From: JBJKSO01 sp046703825
GTDB taxonomy: Bacteria > Chloroflexota > Dormibacteria > Aeolococcales > Bog-877
Direction: 5' to 3'
Assembly (NCBI GenBank): GCA_046703825.1
Contig: JBJKSO010000010.1
Coordinates: forward strand, 1-50,930
DNA length: 50,930 nucleotides
In this document: positions 8,887 through 17,758 of the stretch, piece after piece
Layout of the letters: each line of letters opens with the position of its first letter
Numbering within the stretch: the stretch's first letter is position 1
The notes under the pieces: model-generated
Seen by the model: the letters and a program-made list of their open reading frames with translations, nothing else
Told to the model about the DNA's origin: nothing
Database searches by the model: none
Position numbers and translations under genes: made by a program

Positions 8887-10413
8887 ATGGTCGCCGCAGT
8901 ATTGGCGGTTGTCCTCGGCGTGGTCGCGGTCGCGGCCGTCGGATTTGCCTTTGTTACGTATCGCCGGGTCGAGGGTCGGCGGGCGGGCGAGCTGGAGGAG
9001 TTGCGCGCGGCCCGGGCCACAGTTGAGGCCGAGCGGAAAGCGGTCGGCCTGGAGTCCAAAGCGGAGGCTCTGCGTGTCCGCACCGAACTTGAGGACGAAC
9101 TCAAGGACCGCCGGGCCGAAGTCGCCCGCCAGGAGCAGCGGATCTTGGCCCGCGAGGAGCAGCTGGACCGCCAGCAGCAGGATGTCCTCCACCGCACCGA
9201 AGCGCTTACTGCCGAGCAGCGTCAGGTGGAGGAGGCGAGGCAGGAGATCGTAGCCCTCAAGGATGGGGCCGAGAAGGAGCTGGAGCGGGTCAGCGGGCTC
9301 AGCCGTGACGACGCCCGCCAGGAGCTGTTATCCACCTTGGACCGCGAGCTCATCTCCGAGAAAGCCGATCGGATCCGCAAGGCGGTCGCCGAGGCCCGCA
9401 CCGAGGCAGACGAGCGTTCCCGAGAGGTGCTGGTGACCAGCATCCAGCGTCATGCCGCTGACCAGACGTCGGAGACCTCAGTCTCGGTGGTGCCGCTTCC
9501 CAACGACGAGATCAAGGGGCGGATCATCGGACGCGAGGGCCGAAACATTCGGGCTTTGGAGGCGGCCTTGGGGGTGGACCTCATCATCGACGACACCCCT
9601 GAGTCAGTGGTTCTCAGCGGGTTCGATCCCGTCCGCCGAGAGGTTGCCCGGGTCAGCCTCAGCAAGCTCTTGGCCGACGGCCGGATCCACCCCACGCGGA
9701 TCGAGGAGGTGGTCAGCCGCTCTCGTGACGAGGTAGCGGCGCGGATCGTGGAGGAGGGCGAGCAGTCTCTCTTCGAGGTCGGGCTGCAGGGTGTCCATCC
9801 GGAGTTGGTCAAGCTGGTCGGGGTCCTGCGCTTCCGCTACAGCTACGGGCAGAACGTCCTGGCCCACGCCAAGGAGGTGGCCTTCCTGGCCGGGATGCTC
9901 GCCGCTGAGATCGGCGCCGACGAGCGCCTCGCCAAGGAGGCGGGCATGTTCCACGACATCGGCAAGGCCGTGGACCATGAGGTGGAGGGATCGCACGCCG
10001 TCATCGGCGGCGAGATCATGCGGCGCTTGGGTCGGCACCCCGATGTGGTGCACGCGGTCCAGTGCCACCACTATGACGTCGAGCCCTCCACCGTGCTGGC
10101 GTTCGTGATCCTCAGTGCCGACGCCATCTCCGCCTCCCGCCCTGGGGCGAGGCGCGAGACCCTCGCCAGCTACATCAAGCGGCTGGAGAAGCTGGAGGAG
10201 ATCGCCAACGGGTTCGAGGGGGTCGAGCGTTCCTTCGCCATCCAGGCTGGCCGCGAGGTTCGGATCATGGTCAAGCCCGACCGGATCACCGATGACGCCG
10301 CTCTGGTGCTGGCGCGGGAGGTCGCACGGCGGATTGAGGGGGAGATGAGCTATCCCGGGACCATCAAGGTGACGGTAGTCCGGGAGACCCGCTCCGTCGA
10401 CTACGCCAAGTAG
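8887..10413 (+). CDS. rny: Ribonuclease Y
   Basis: This 508-residue membrane-anchored endoribonuclease initiates mRNA decay. An N-terminal transmembrane helix occupies about residues 2-24, followed by a long charged coiled coil to about 190. A KH RNA-binding domain contains IIGREGRNIRALE (about 213-225). The HD hydrolase domain has the metal-binding HD of FHDIGK near residue 356 and later His/Asp ligands (QCHHYD, ILSADAISASRPGAR). Length and architecture are those of Bacillus RNase Y. The ATG at 8887 follows GAGGTGAGG. A TAGAAT at 8781-8786 may be a -10. The recA-rny adjacency is conserved in many Gram-positive-type genomes. Confidence 0.97.
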   Translation: MVAAVLAVVLGVVAVAAVGFAFVTYRRVEGRRAGELEELRAARATVEAERKAVGLESKAEALRVRTELEDELKDRRAEVARQEQRILAREEQLDRQQQDVLHRTEALTAEQRQVEEARQEIVALKDGAEKELERVSGLSRDDARQELLSTLDRELISEKADRIRKAVAEARTEADERSREVLVTSIQRHAADQTSETSVSVVPLPNDEIKGRIIGREGRNIRALEAALGVDLIIDDTPESVVLSGFDPVRREVARVSLSKLLADGRIHPTRIEEVVSRSRDEVAARIVEEGEQSLFEVGLQGVHPELVKLVGVLRFRYSYGQNVLAHAKEVAFLAGMLAAEIGADERLAKEAGMFHDIGKAVDHEVEGSHAVIGGEIMRRLGRHPDVVHAVQCHHYDVEPSTVLAFVILSADAISASRPGARRETLASYIKRLEKLEEIANGFEGVERSFAIQAGREVRIMVKPDRITDDAALVLAREVARRIEGEMSYPGTIKVTVVRETRSVDYAK

Positions 10414-10485
10414 CTTTCAGCGGAACGCTCTGCGCCCCGGGACGGGCTGTCACAAGCCTGCATCAAGTTCAACAAGCCGGATAGC

Positions 10486-10509
10486 TTGACTGGGGGCGCT
10501 TTCTAGACT
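10486..10509 (+). promoter_or_regulatory. Possible promoter of the HD-GYP gene
   Basis: TTGACT (10486-10491) and TAGACT (10504-10509) are separated by 12 bases, about 60 bases before the GTG start. The elements look good, but the spacer is five bases shorter than the usual sigma-70 value. The same geometry is seen at recA, lexA and tetR. Confidence 0.35.
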
Positions 10510-10569
10510 GACCTCGTCCCGCTCGGCTACACAGGTGAGGTTCACGTGCGCTCTATGGTGGGAGTCTAG

Positions 10570-11991
10570 GTGGCTCTGCACGCTCCCGCGAGTACAGCGT
10601 CGCCGCGTGTAAGACTGGCCCCTGCAACCAAGCGGGCGACGGCAGGTGCCGGCGGACCTCCCGGGGGATGGTCCAGCAGGCTTGCAGTTGTGGCTGCCGT
10701 GGCCCTAACGGTGATCGGGGCAGTCCTGGTCGGAGTCCTCGCGACCCACCCACCGTTCCAGATCGGCGCCATCGCCCTCTTGCTGGTGTCGACGATCGTC
10801 CTCGAACTCCGCGGAGGCGTGTGGCTCCGCGCAGGGCGGGCAAAGATCAGGTTCAACACCGTGTCGTTCGTGGCGATCGGGTCGTGCTACGTGCTCGGAC
10901 CGGTCGCCGGCGTCGTTGCCGGAGTCGCCTCCCTGGTCACGGGCCTGGCCCGCAGGCGTCCCATCCTCAAGACCGTCTTCAACAGCGCCATGCGCGTCCT
11001 TTCCTATGCAGCCGCCGTCGCGGTCTTCGATCTGTTGAAGGCGAACAACGGCGGCAGCGTTGAGCTGCTGATCGTGGACGCCGCGATCGGCGGCGCCACG
11101 ACTTGGGTGGTGAACCAGGTCCTGCTCGCCGGAGTCCTGGCCCTCGAAGGCGGGCTGGTCGGCTCCTCGGTGCGCAAGTTCTTGGCTGAGCCGATCCGTC
11201 TGCTGCCCGACTACCTGGCCTACGGCCTGACCGCCCTCGGCGTCCTGGCCGCAAGCAAGCACCTGGGCGTGCCCTGGGCGCTGCTGACCCTGGCGGGTCC
11301 GGTGGGAGTAGGTCAGGCCTCAACCATCCGGTGGCTTCGCGAGCAGGACGCCCGCATCGAGCAGGCGCGGTCCGGTTTCAACGCCACCCTGATCAGCCTG
11401 TCGAAGGCCATAGACCTCCGCGACAGCGATACGGAGGGACACTGCCGCCGGGTCGTTGAGTACTCGATGCTCATGGGGCGCGAGCTCGACTTCAAACCCG
11501 ATCAGCTCACCAAGCTCTGCCACGGGGCGCTCCTACACGACATCGGCAAGATCGGTGTGCCCGATGCCATCTTGCACAAACCGGGGCCGCTCACGGAAGA
11601 GGAGTGGGCCGTTATGAAGACACACCCATCCCTCGGCGCAATGATGATCGCCGATGTCGAGCAGCTGAACCAGGCCCGCGAGGTGGTGCTGAGTCACCAC
11701 GAGCGATTTGACGGTAAGGGCTACCCACGCGGGATCAAAGCGGACGAGATACCCATGGAGGCGCGCGTCTTTTCAATCGCCGACGCATTCGACGCCATGA
11801 TGTCCGATCGGCCATACCGGCCAGCCATGAGCTTGGAGCACGCCCGAGACGAGGTGACTCGCTGTTCCGGAACGCAGTTCGATCCAAAGAGCGTGGCCGC
11901 GTTCAACAAGATCCCCGACGGGCGACTCCTAGAGATCTCCAAACGAACAGACCAGCCAACCGAAGACCTGCTGGCCTCACTGCCCGTGTAG
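10570..11991 (+). CDS. Membrane HD-GYP domain protein, putative cyclic-di-GMP phosphodiesterase
   Basis: The 473-residue protein has an N-terminal integral membrane sensor-like region (about residues 38-255, six to eight hydrophobic segments) and a C-terminal HD-GYP domain (about 270-460). The HD motif is in LLHDIGKIGVPD near residue 323, and the GYP signature is intact in HHERFDGKGYPRG near 376. HD-GYP enzymes linearise cyclic-di-GMP, and the intact HHE and GYP residues suggest activity. No GGDEF or EAL domain is nearby; YajQ, a possible nucleotide effector, is in the same block. The GTG at 10570 is preceded by GGGAG. A moderate Ala/Val-rich N-terminal tail could be mis-assigned. Confidence 0.88.
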   Translation: MALHAPASTASPRVRLAPATKRATAGAGGPPGGWSSRLAVVAAVALTVIGAVLVGVLATHPPFQIGAIALLLVSTIVLELRGGVWLRAGRAKIRFNTVSFVAIGSCYVLGPVAGVVAGVASLVTGLARRRPILKTVFNSAMRVLSYAAAVAVFDLLKANNGGSVELLIVDAAIGGATTWVVNQVLLAGVLALEGGLVGSSVRKFLAEPIRLLPDYLAYGLTALGVLAASKHLGVPWALLTLAGPVGVGQASTIRWLREQDARIEQARSGFNATLISLSKAIDLRDSDTEGHCRRVVEYSMLMGRELDFKPDQLTKLCHGALLHDIGKIGVPDAILHKPGPLTEEEWAVMKTHPSLGAMMIADVEQLNQAREVVLSHHERFDGKGYPRGIKADEIPMEARVFSIADAFDAMMSDRPYRPAMSLEHARDEVTRCSGTQFDPKSVAAFNKIPDGRLLEISKRTDQPTEDLLASLPV

Positions 11992-12209
11992 CGGTGTAAG
12001 AGAGCTACCAGTCGAACGCGGCAAGCATGGCCTAACCTCCACGTGTCCCAGTCCCTGAGGCGAAAGCTAGCCCGGCGGCCCTCGATGTGACAACCGGCGA
12101 ACGGCCGGCTGACGAACCAGTAACAACGCCGAGCGCGGGAGATCTGACGACGCCCGCCTAGGTCGTGCTTAAACTCCCTGCAAGTCCGCCGGCTGGTCAG
12201 GAGAGCCTC

Positions 12210-13466
12210 ATGAGTCGCGCGCGCTGGCCTGGGCTGGAACCGCTGGCAGAGCGGCGCTTTCGTGCTCTGTGGACAGCGGGTCTGATCTCGTGGTACGGCG
12301 ACTACCTGACGGTGCCGGCCCTGGTCCTGGTCAGCTTTCGACTGGGGGGTGCGCTGGCGGTCGGCCTGCTCTTCATCTTCCAGACCACCCCGATGGTGGT
12401 GCTGCTCCCCAGCGGCGGGACGCTGAGCGACCACGGCGATCGGCGGCGCCGACTGATTGCGCTGGACCTGGTGCGGGCAGCGCTGGCGTCCCTGACCATC
12501 CTAGGAACCGACAGCCGGCTGTTAGTGCTGGTGCTGGTGGCGGCGGCAGGAAGCCGCACCGCCTCGGCCCTTTACGAGCCGGGCCGGCGGCGCCTGGGCC
12601 CGATCTTCCTACCGCCGCGGCTCGCAGGGGCAGGCGGCAGTCTGCTGACGGTAGCGGCCGACTCGGCCGTCCTGGTTGGGCCCGCCCTGGGTGCCGTCTT
12701 GCTCTTGGTGCTACCGCCTCAGATGTTGTTCGCGCTGGACGGCCTGACCTTTCTGATTTCGGCAATGTTGCTGGCGCGGGTGGGGCCGCAGCCGGCTCCC
12801 TGGCGGGCCGCCTCCCGGGCCGGACGTTCTGCGGTCAGGGAGTTCCGTCGAGGCTTTGACTACGTCGCCACTGACGCCACCACCAGGCTGTTCGCGGTCC
12901 AGGCCACGGTGGGGGCAGCCACCGCTTCTGTCCTCCAGGTCTACTTCGTGCCCTTGGTCACTCAGGACCTCCATCTAGGGGGAGGACAGGTTGGCATCCT
13001 CTACGTGGTGGTTGGCGCTGCCGGGCTGTTTGGCAGCGCGACCGGAGTCCGTCGGCCGATGGCGGGACGACTGGGGATAGTCGTCGCCGGCTACATCCAC
13101 ATCGTCATCGCGATTCTGGTGGGGCTGCTGGCGGGGCCGCTGGCACTCCTGGTGGCGCTGGTGATCTTTTCCTTCAGCGGATCGCTGCAGGAGGTGTGGG
13201 GGCTGAACCGAATCCAAGCCGTCGTGCCGGAGGAGGCGATCGGCCAGGCCATGGGCGTGGGCGTCTGGTGTTTCTTCGTAGGCCGTGCTCTCGGAGGCGC
13301 GGCGGCGGCCTGGGGGGCAACTCACATGACCCGGGCCGCATTTCTGTCATGGTTCGTGGTGGTAGCCGTGGTGCTCTGCGTCGCGACCACCGTCCTGGGC
13401 GGGGTGCGCCGGCGGCGTCGCGATCCTGCTACATGGCCGCCCTCAAGCCCGCCGCTGCCCTTTTAG
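12210..13466 (+). CDS. MFS transporter
   Basis: This 418-residue major facilitator superfamily protein has about 10-12 hydrophobic segments. The family's loop 2-3 motif is visible as GGTLSDHGDRRRRL (about residues 70-83). The layout resembles EntS/MFS_3-type drug or siderophore exporters, but the substrate is unknown. The ATG at 12210 is chosen because AGGAGA lies about seven bases upstream; an in-frame start at 12165 would add 15 residues ahead of the normal N-terminus. TAAACT at 12170-12175 could be a -10. The protein ends in a short basic Pro-rich tail. It interrupts the otherwise conserved rny-spoVS neighbourhood, so it may be a later insertion. Confidence 0.88.
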   Translation: MSRARWPGLEPLAERRFRALWTAGLISWYGDYLTVPALVLVSFRLGGALAVGLLFIFQTTPMVVLLPSGGTLSDHGDRRRRLIALDLVRAALASLTILGTDSRLLVLVLVAAAGSRTASALYEPGRRRLGPIFLPPRLAGAGGSLLTVAADSAVLVGPALGAVLLLVLPPQMLFALDGLTFLISAMLLARVGPQPAPWRAASRAGRSAVREFRRGFDYVATDATTRLFAVQATVGAATASVLQVYFVPLVTQDLHLGGGQVGILYVVVGAAGLFGSATGVRRPMAGRLGIVVAGYIHIVIAILVGLLAGPLALLVALVIFSFSGSLQEVWGLNRIQAVVPEEAIGQAMGVGVWCFFVGRALGGAAAAWGATHMTRAAFLSWFVVVAVVLCVATTVLGGVRRRRRDPATWPPSSPPLPF

Positions 13467-13503
13467 CCGTAGAATCGCCCTCACACCGCTGAACACGTGC
13501 AAG

Positions 13504-13809
13504 ATGACAATCTCGTCTTCGTCTACCGGCGGGAGCGCCGCCACCCCAGTGGAAGTACTCAAGGTCTCCGCCACCTCCCAGCCCGTGAGGGTTGCGGGAG
13601 CGATCGCTGGTGTGGTGCGTACCCATCAGCGCGTTGAGATCCAGGCCATCGGTGCCGGCGCAATCAACCAGGCGGTGAAGGCGATCGCGATCTCCAGGGG
13701 ATACGTGGCCCCGGGAGGACTGGACTTGGTCTGCGTGCCGTCGTTCATCGACATCGCCATAGACGGGGAGGAGAGGACCGGCATCCGGCTGGTCGTGGAG
13801 GTCCGCTGA
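13504..13809 (+). CDS. spoVS: Stage V sporulation protein S homologue
   Basis: This 101-residue protein matches SpoVS, a small Alba-like fold protein that forms dimers or tetramers and binds nucleic acid in some structures. The conserved core is EVLKVSATSQPVRVAGAIAG, the central IGAGAINQAVKAIAISRGY, and the end GIRLVVEVR. In Bacillus it affects spore coat assembly, but it is also widespread in non-sporulating Chloroflexota, Deinococcota and others, so sporulation should not be inferred. It lies just upstream of miaB and downstream of recA-rny, as in Bacillus. TAGAAT at 13469-13474 may be a -10. Shine-Dalgarno is weak. Confidence 0.93.
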   Translation: MTISSSSTGGSAATPVEVLKVSATSQPVRVAGAIAGVVRTHQRVEIQAIGAGAINQAVKAIAISRGYVAPGGLDLVCVPSFIDIAIDGEERTGIRLVVEVR

Positions 13810-13913
13810 CTACGGTCACCGGACCCCGTTCCCCGTTTCTCCCGCTCCCGCTCCTGGAAGCCGCTGCGGCCGGGCGTCGTCCCATCACGGTTGCCGGCGA
13901 CCGCGCCCCCAGG

Positions 13914-15161
13914 GTGCACATCTGGCAGATCGGATGCCAGATGAATTCAGCTGATGCCGACACTCTCTCCGAGCAGTTCGCGGAAATCGGGATGCTACCG
14001 GGCGTCGGGCTGGAGGATGCGGATCTGGCCGTCTTGGTGACGTGCGCGGTGCGGCAGCACGCGGAGGACCGCGCCTTGGGCAAGCTAGGCGAGCTCGCCC
14101 AGTGGAAGCGGGAGCGCCCCGGCCGGGCGGTAGCGCTGACCGGATGCATGGTTGGCGAGCATGGAGCGGGCCTGCTCAGCCGCTTTCGCCATCTCGACTA
14201 CGTGTTCGACATGCGCGAGCCGGACGGCTTCTTCGCCCGGCTCCGCGATCTCTACCAGGGAGCCCTCGAGGGCCCCGTGCCCCTGCCCGCCTCGGACCGG
14301 CTCTGCGCCTACCTGCCGGTAATCCTTGGCTGTAACGAGATGTGCACGTACTGCATCGTGCCCTTCGTTCGGGGCCGCGAGGCTAGCCGACCCGCCAACC
14401 TGATCGAGCAGGACGCCCGCCGGTTGGTGGAACGTGGCGTTCGAGAAATCACGCTCCTGGGGCAGAACGTGAACTCCTACCTGGACCCGGACGGGAGCGG
14501 CGGCCTCCCTGAGCTGATGGAGCGGATCGACCGAGTGCCAGGCCTGGATCGACTGCGATTTCTCACCTCGCATCCGCGCAATGCCTCCAATCGGCTGCTC
14601 GACGCCATTGCGGAGCTGCCCACCGCCTGCGAGCTGCTTCACCTCCCCGTGCAATCCGGCAGCGACGCCTGCCTGCGCCGGATGAAGCGGGAGTACAGCG
14701 TCGCCGAGTACCTGACCATCCTGGAGCGGGCCAGGAAGCGGATCCCCGGAGTGGCGCTGTCGACGGACGTGATCGTCGGATTCTGCGGCGAGAGCGACCG
14801 CGAGTTCGACGAGACGCTGTCCATGCTCCGCACGGTTGAGTTCGACACAGTCCACGTCCAGGCGTACTCACCGCGGCCGGGCACGGCCGCCTACCGCCGC
14901 CAGGACGACGTCCCGCTGCCACTCAAAAAGCAGCGGCTGCAGCGCGTCCTCGAACTGCAGCGGGACATCAGCCAGCGCCGGAATCTCGGGTGGCTCGGGG
15001 CCGAGGTAGAGGTGCTGGTGGAGGGCCAGGGCGAGGATGGACGGGCCTTCGGCCGCTCCCGGCAGAACCGGGTCACCTGGCTCACTGCGCCCGCCCAGAC
15101 GGGGGAGATCGTGAGGAGAAAGGTGCTGGCAGCGAGCGCCTGGCAATTGACCGCCGCCTGA
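13914..15161 (+). CDS. miaB: tRNA-2-methylthio-N6-dimethylallyladenosine synthase MiaB
   Basis: This 415-residue radical-SAM methylthiotransferase adds a methylthio group to i6A37 in tRNA, acting after MiaA, which is encoded downstream. The N-terminal UPF0004 domain has the auxiliary cluster cysteines in GCQMN, VTCAVR and TGCMVG. The radical SAM CxxxCxxC is CNEMCTYC near residue 140. A C-terminal TRAM-like domain (about 355-405) binds tRNA. The GTG at 13914 gives the normal MHIWQIGCQMN start. The frame is open back to the spoVS stop at 13809, so a longer product from a rare start cannot be excluded. The stop overlaps the mutS ATG (TGATG). Confidence 0.95.
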   Translation: MHIWQIGCQMNSADADTLSEQFAEIGMLPGVGLEDADLAVLVTCAVRQHAEDRALGKLGELAQWKRERPGRAVALTGCMVGEHGAGLLSRFRHLDYVFDMREPDGFFARLRDLYQGALEGPVPLPASDRLCAYLPVILGCNEMCTYCIVPFVRGREASRPANLIEQDARRLVERGVREITLLGQNVNSYLDPDGSGGLPELMERIDRVPGLDRLRFLTSHPRNASNRLLDAIAELPTACELLHLPVQSGSDACLRRMKREYSVAEYLTILERARKRIPGVALSTDVIVGFCGESDREFDETLSMLRTVEFDTVHVQAYSPRPGTAAYRRQDDVPLPLKKQRLQRVLELQRDISQRRNLGWLGAEVEVLVEGQGEDGRAFGRSRQNRVTWLTAPAQTGEIVRRKVLAASAWQLTAA

Positions 15162-17758
15162 TGGCGGCCACCGGCGCTGGGGTGGGTAAGCCGGGGGCGC
15201 ACGAGACGCCGGCGGTCCGCCAGTACTGGGCGGCCAAGCGCGAGCACCCGGACTCGCTAGTTTTCTTCCGCCTGGGCGACTTCTTCGAACTCTTCGGCGA
15301 CGACGCCGAAAGATCGGCGCCCCTGCTCGGGGTCACTTTGACCTCCCGGGACTTCGGGCGCGCTGGCAGAGTCCCCATGTGCGGAGTGCCGCACCACAGC
15401 CTCGAGCTGTACGCCCGCAAGTTGCTCGACGCCGGCTTGCGGGTCGCGGTCTGTGATCAGGTAGAGGCAGCCAAGCCGGGCAGGCTGGTACAGCGCCAAG
15501 TGGTGCGAGTTCTGAGCCCGGGCACCCTGGTCGAGGACGGCTTCCTCGAGGCGGCCAGCACGCGCCGTTGCGCGGGTCTGGTCCGCCGACCCGATGGCGC
15601 CGCGCTGGCAGCGGTCGACCTCAGCACCGGCGACTGCCAGCTGTTGCGTCTCGCTCCCGAGCTTCGCGACGAGGAATTGGCAGACGAGCTGAGCGCGCTC
15701 GAGGTGGCCGAATTACTGTTTGCGGAGGGTGAGCCACAGCCGTCCCGGCTGCCGCCGGGCGTGGCTGCAGTGATGCGTCCTCGAGACGACTTCCGGGCAG
15801 TCGGGGAGACGCAGCCCGCGCCCGACGCCACCCCCCGCGGCATGCAGCAGGCCGACCCGCTCTGCCTGGACGCGCTGGCGGCGGTCCTCGCCTACGGCCG
15901 CTCCGCCCGCATCGAGGTCACCCCGGCGGAACTCACCGTCAGCCTTAGAGACTCCGCCCAGCTGATGACGCTGGACGCGCCCACTCGCGCCAATCTGGAG
16001 CTGGTGGAAAGCCGCAGCGACGGCACCAGCCTGCTGACTCTCTTGGACCGGACCCGCAGTGCGATGGGGCTGCGCCGGCTGCGAACCTGGTTGCTGGCTC
16101 CCCTAACCGAAGTCGGCGCCATCGAGCAACGTCAGAGAGCGGTGCGTGAGCTGAGCGCGGATCCGAGCCTGCGCTCCGAGCTGAGGTCGGTGCTCGGCAG
16201 CTGTCGCGACCTGGAGCGGCTGGTGTGCCGCAGCCTGCACCGGATCGCCGGCCCCAGGGACCTGCAGCAGCTCGCGAGGACTTTGGAGCTGCTGCCGGCC
16301 TTGGCCGATCGCTTCGCGGACTCCCAATGCGTCCAGCTGCGTCAGCTGGCCCAGCGGTTGGTCCGGACGCCCCCCGAACTCGCCCACCTGCTAAGTCGGG
16401 CACTCGCCGACGAGTCCCCGATCTTCGCGCGCGAGCCCGGCTTCATCCGATCCGGGTACGACGAGGTGGTGGATCGCATCCGCGCCAACAGCTCGGCGGC
16501 CAGGACCTACATCTCGGAGCTGGAGGCGAGCGAGCGCCAGCGCACCGGCATCAGGGGGCTCAAGGTCGGGTTCAATCGCGTCTTTGGCTACTACATCGAG
16601 GTGCGCCGCGCCGGATCCGAGCAAGTTCCGGCGGACTACGTGCGCCGCCAGACCCTGACCGGTGCCGAGCGCTACGTCACCCCGGCCCTGAAGGAGCAGG
16701 AGGCGGTGGTGCTCGGGGCTCGAGAGCAAGCCCTGGCCCGCGAGCAGGAGTGTCTGGTAGAGCTGATGGTGGAGGTTGGCCACCATGCCCGGGTGCTCGC
16801 CTCGGCCGGCAGGGCCTTGGCTGAACTGGACGCGCTCCAGAGCCTGGCCGAGGTCGGCAGCGAGCGGGGATGGGTCATGCCCGCCTTGGACCAGTCCCGG
16901 CGGCTTGAGCTGGAGCAGGCCCGGCATCCACTGGTGGAGGAAGCGCTGGGACATGGGCGGTTCGTCCCCAATGATCTCCGGCTGGACGGCGAGTCGGAGC
17001 GCATCTGCCTCATCACCGGACCCAACATGGCAGGAAAGTCGACCTACCTGCGCCAGGCGGCCATCATCTGTTTGCTCGGGCAGATCGGCGCGCCGGTCCC
17101 CTGCGGCAAGGCGCGCTGGGGCGTGGTGGACCGCATCTTCACGCGGGTGGGTGCCCACGACGAGCTGGCAGCGGGCCGGAGCACCTTCATGGTGGAGATG
17201 GCCGAGACCGCCCAGATCCTCGACCATGCCAGCGACCGCAGCCTGCTGATCTTCGATGAGGTCGGACGGGGCACCAGTACCTACGACGGCATGAGCATTG
17301 CTCAAGCGGTGCTCGAGTACATCCACGACACCCCTCGGGTCGCGGCCCGCACCCTGTTCGCGACCCACTTCCACGAGCTGACCGCCCTGGCCACCACGCT
17401 CCCGGCGGTGCGCAACTTCAGGGTGGAGGTGGTCGAGGAGGGGGAGGGCGAAGCAGCCCAGGTCACCTTCCTCCACCGGATCGTGCCCGGCGGCGCGGAT
17501 CGCTCCTACGGCATCAACGTCGCCCAGCTGGCAGGCCTGCCACCTGCGCTGGTCGCCCGCGCCCGCGAGGTACTGCGCTCACTGGAGGAGTCGCGGCCCC
17601 TGGCCTCCCCGCAGCCGCCGTCCGAGCAGCTGGCCTTGCCGCTGGCCCAGCCCCACCCGATCGTCGAGGAGCTCCGCCGGCTTGAGGTTGAGGGACTGAC
17701 GCCGCTCCAGGCGCTGCAGAAGCTGGCCGATTGGCAGCAGCTGGCGAGGAAGTTGTGA
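15161..17758 (+). CDS. mutS: DNA mismatch repair protein MutS
   Basis: This 865-residue ATPase recognises mismatches and loops and recruits MutL. The N-terminal mismatch-binding domain carries the Phe-x-Glu motif in FFRLGDFFELFGDDA (near residue 40). Connector, core and clamp domains follow. The ATPase has Walker A GPNMAGKST (620-628), then DEVGRGTSTYDG and the FATHFHELT helix-turn-helix dimer region. The ATG at 15161 overlaps the miaB stop. An upstream frame extension to 14990 lies inside miaB and is rejected. The length is standard for MutS1, and the C-terminal tail has the QALQKLADWQ dimerisation-like segment. Confidence 0.98.
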   Translation: MAATGAGVGKPGAHETPAVRQYWAAKREHPDSLVFFRLGDFFELFGDDAERSAPLLGVTLTSRDFGRAGRVPMCGVPHHSLELYARKLLDAGLRVAVCDQVEAAKPGRLVQRQVVRVLSPGTLVEDGFLEAASTRRCAGLVRRPDGAALAAVDLSTGDCQLLRLAPELRDEELADELSALEVAELLFAEGEPQPSRLPPGVAAVMRPRDDFRAVGETQPAPDATPRGMQQADPLCLDALAAVLAYGRSARIEVTPAELTVSLRDSAQLMTLDAPTRANLELVESRSDGTSLLTLLDRTRSAMGLRRLRTWLLAPLTEVGAIEQRQRAVRELSADPSLRSELRSVLGSCRDLERLVCRSLHRIAGPRDLQQLARTLELLPALADRFADSQCVQLRQLAQRLVRTPPELAHLLSRALADESPIFAREPGFIRSGYDEVVDRIRANSSAARTYISELEASERQRTGIRGLKVGFNRVFGYYIEVRRAGSEQVPADYVRRQTLTGAERYVTPALKEQEAVVLGAREQALAREQECLVELMVEVGHHARVLASAGRALAELDALQSLAEVGSERGWVMPALDQSRRLELEQARHPLVEEALGHGRFVPNDLRLDGESERICLITGPNMAGKSTYLRQAAIICLLGQIGAPVPCGKARWGVVDRIFTRVGAHDELAAGRSTFMVEMAETAQILDHASDRSLLIFDEVGRGTSTYDGMSIAQAVLEYIHDTPRVAARTLFATHFHELTALATTLPAVRNFRVEVVEEGEGEAAQVTFLHRIVPGGADRSYGINVAQLAGLPPALVARAREVLRSLEESRPLASPQPPSEQLALPLAQPHPIVEELRRLEVEGLTPLQALQKLADWQQLARKL

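Noticed and set aside
14990..15160. Upstream extension of mutS
   Set aside because: It lies inside miaB; the ATG at 15161 overlapping the miaB stop gives a standard MutS N-terminus.
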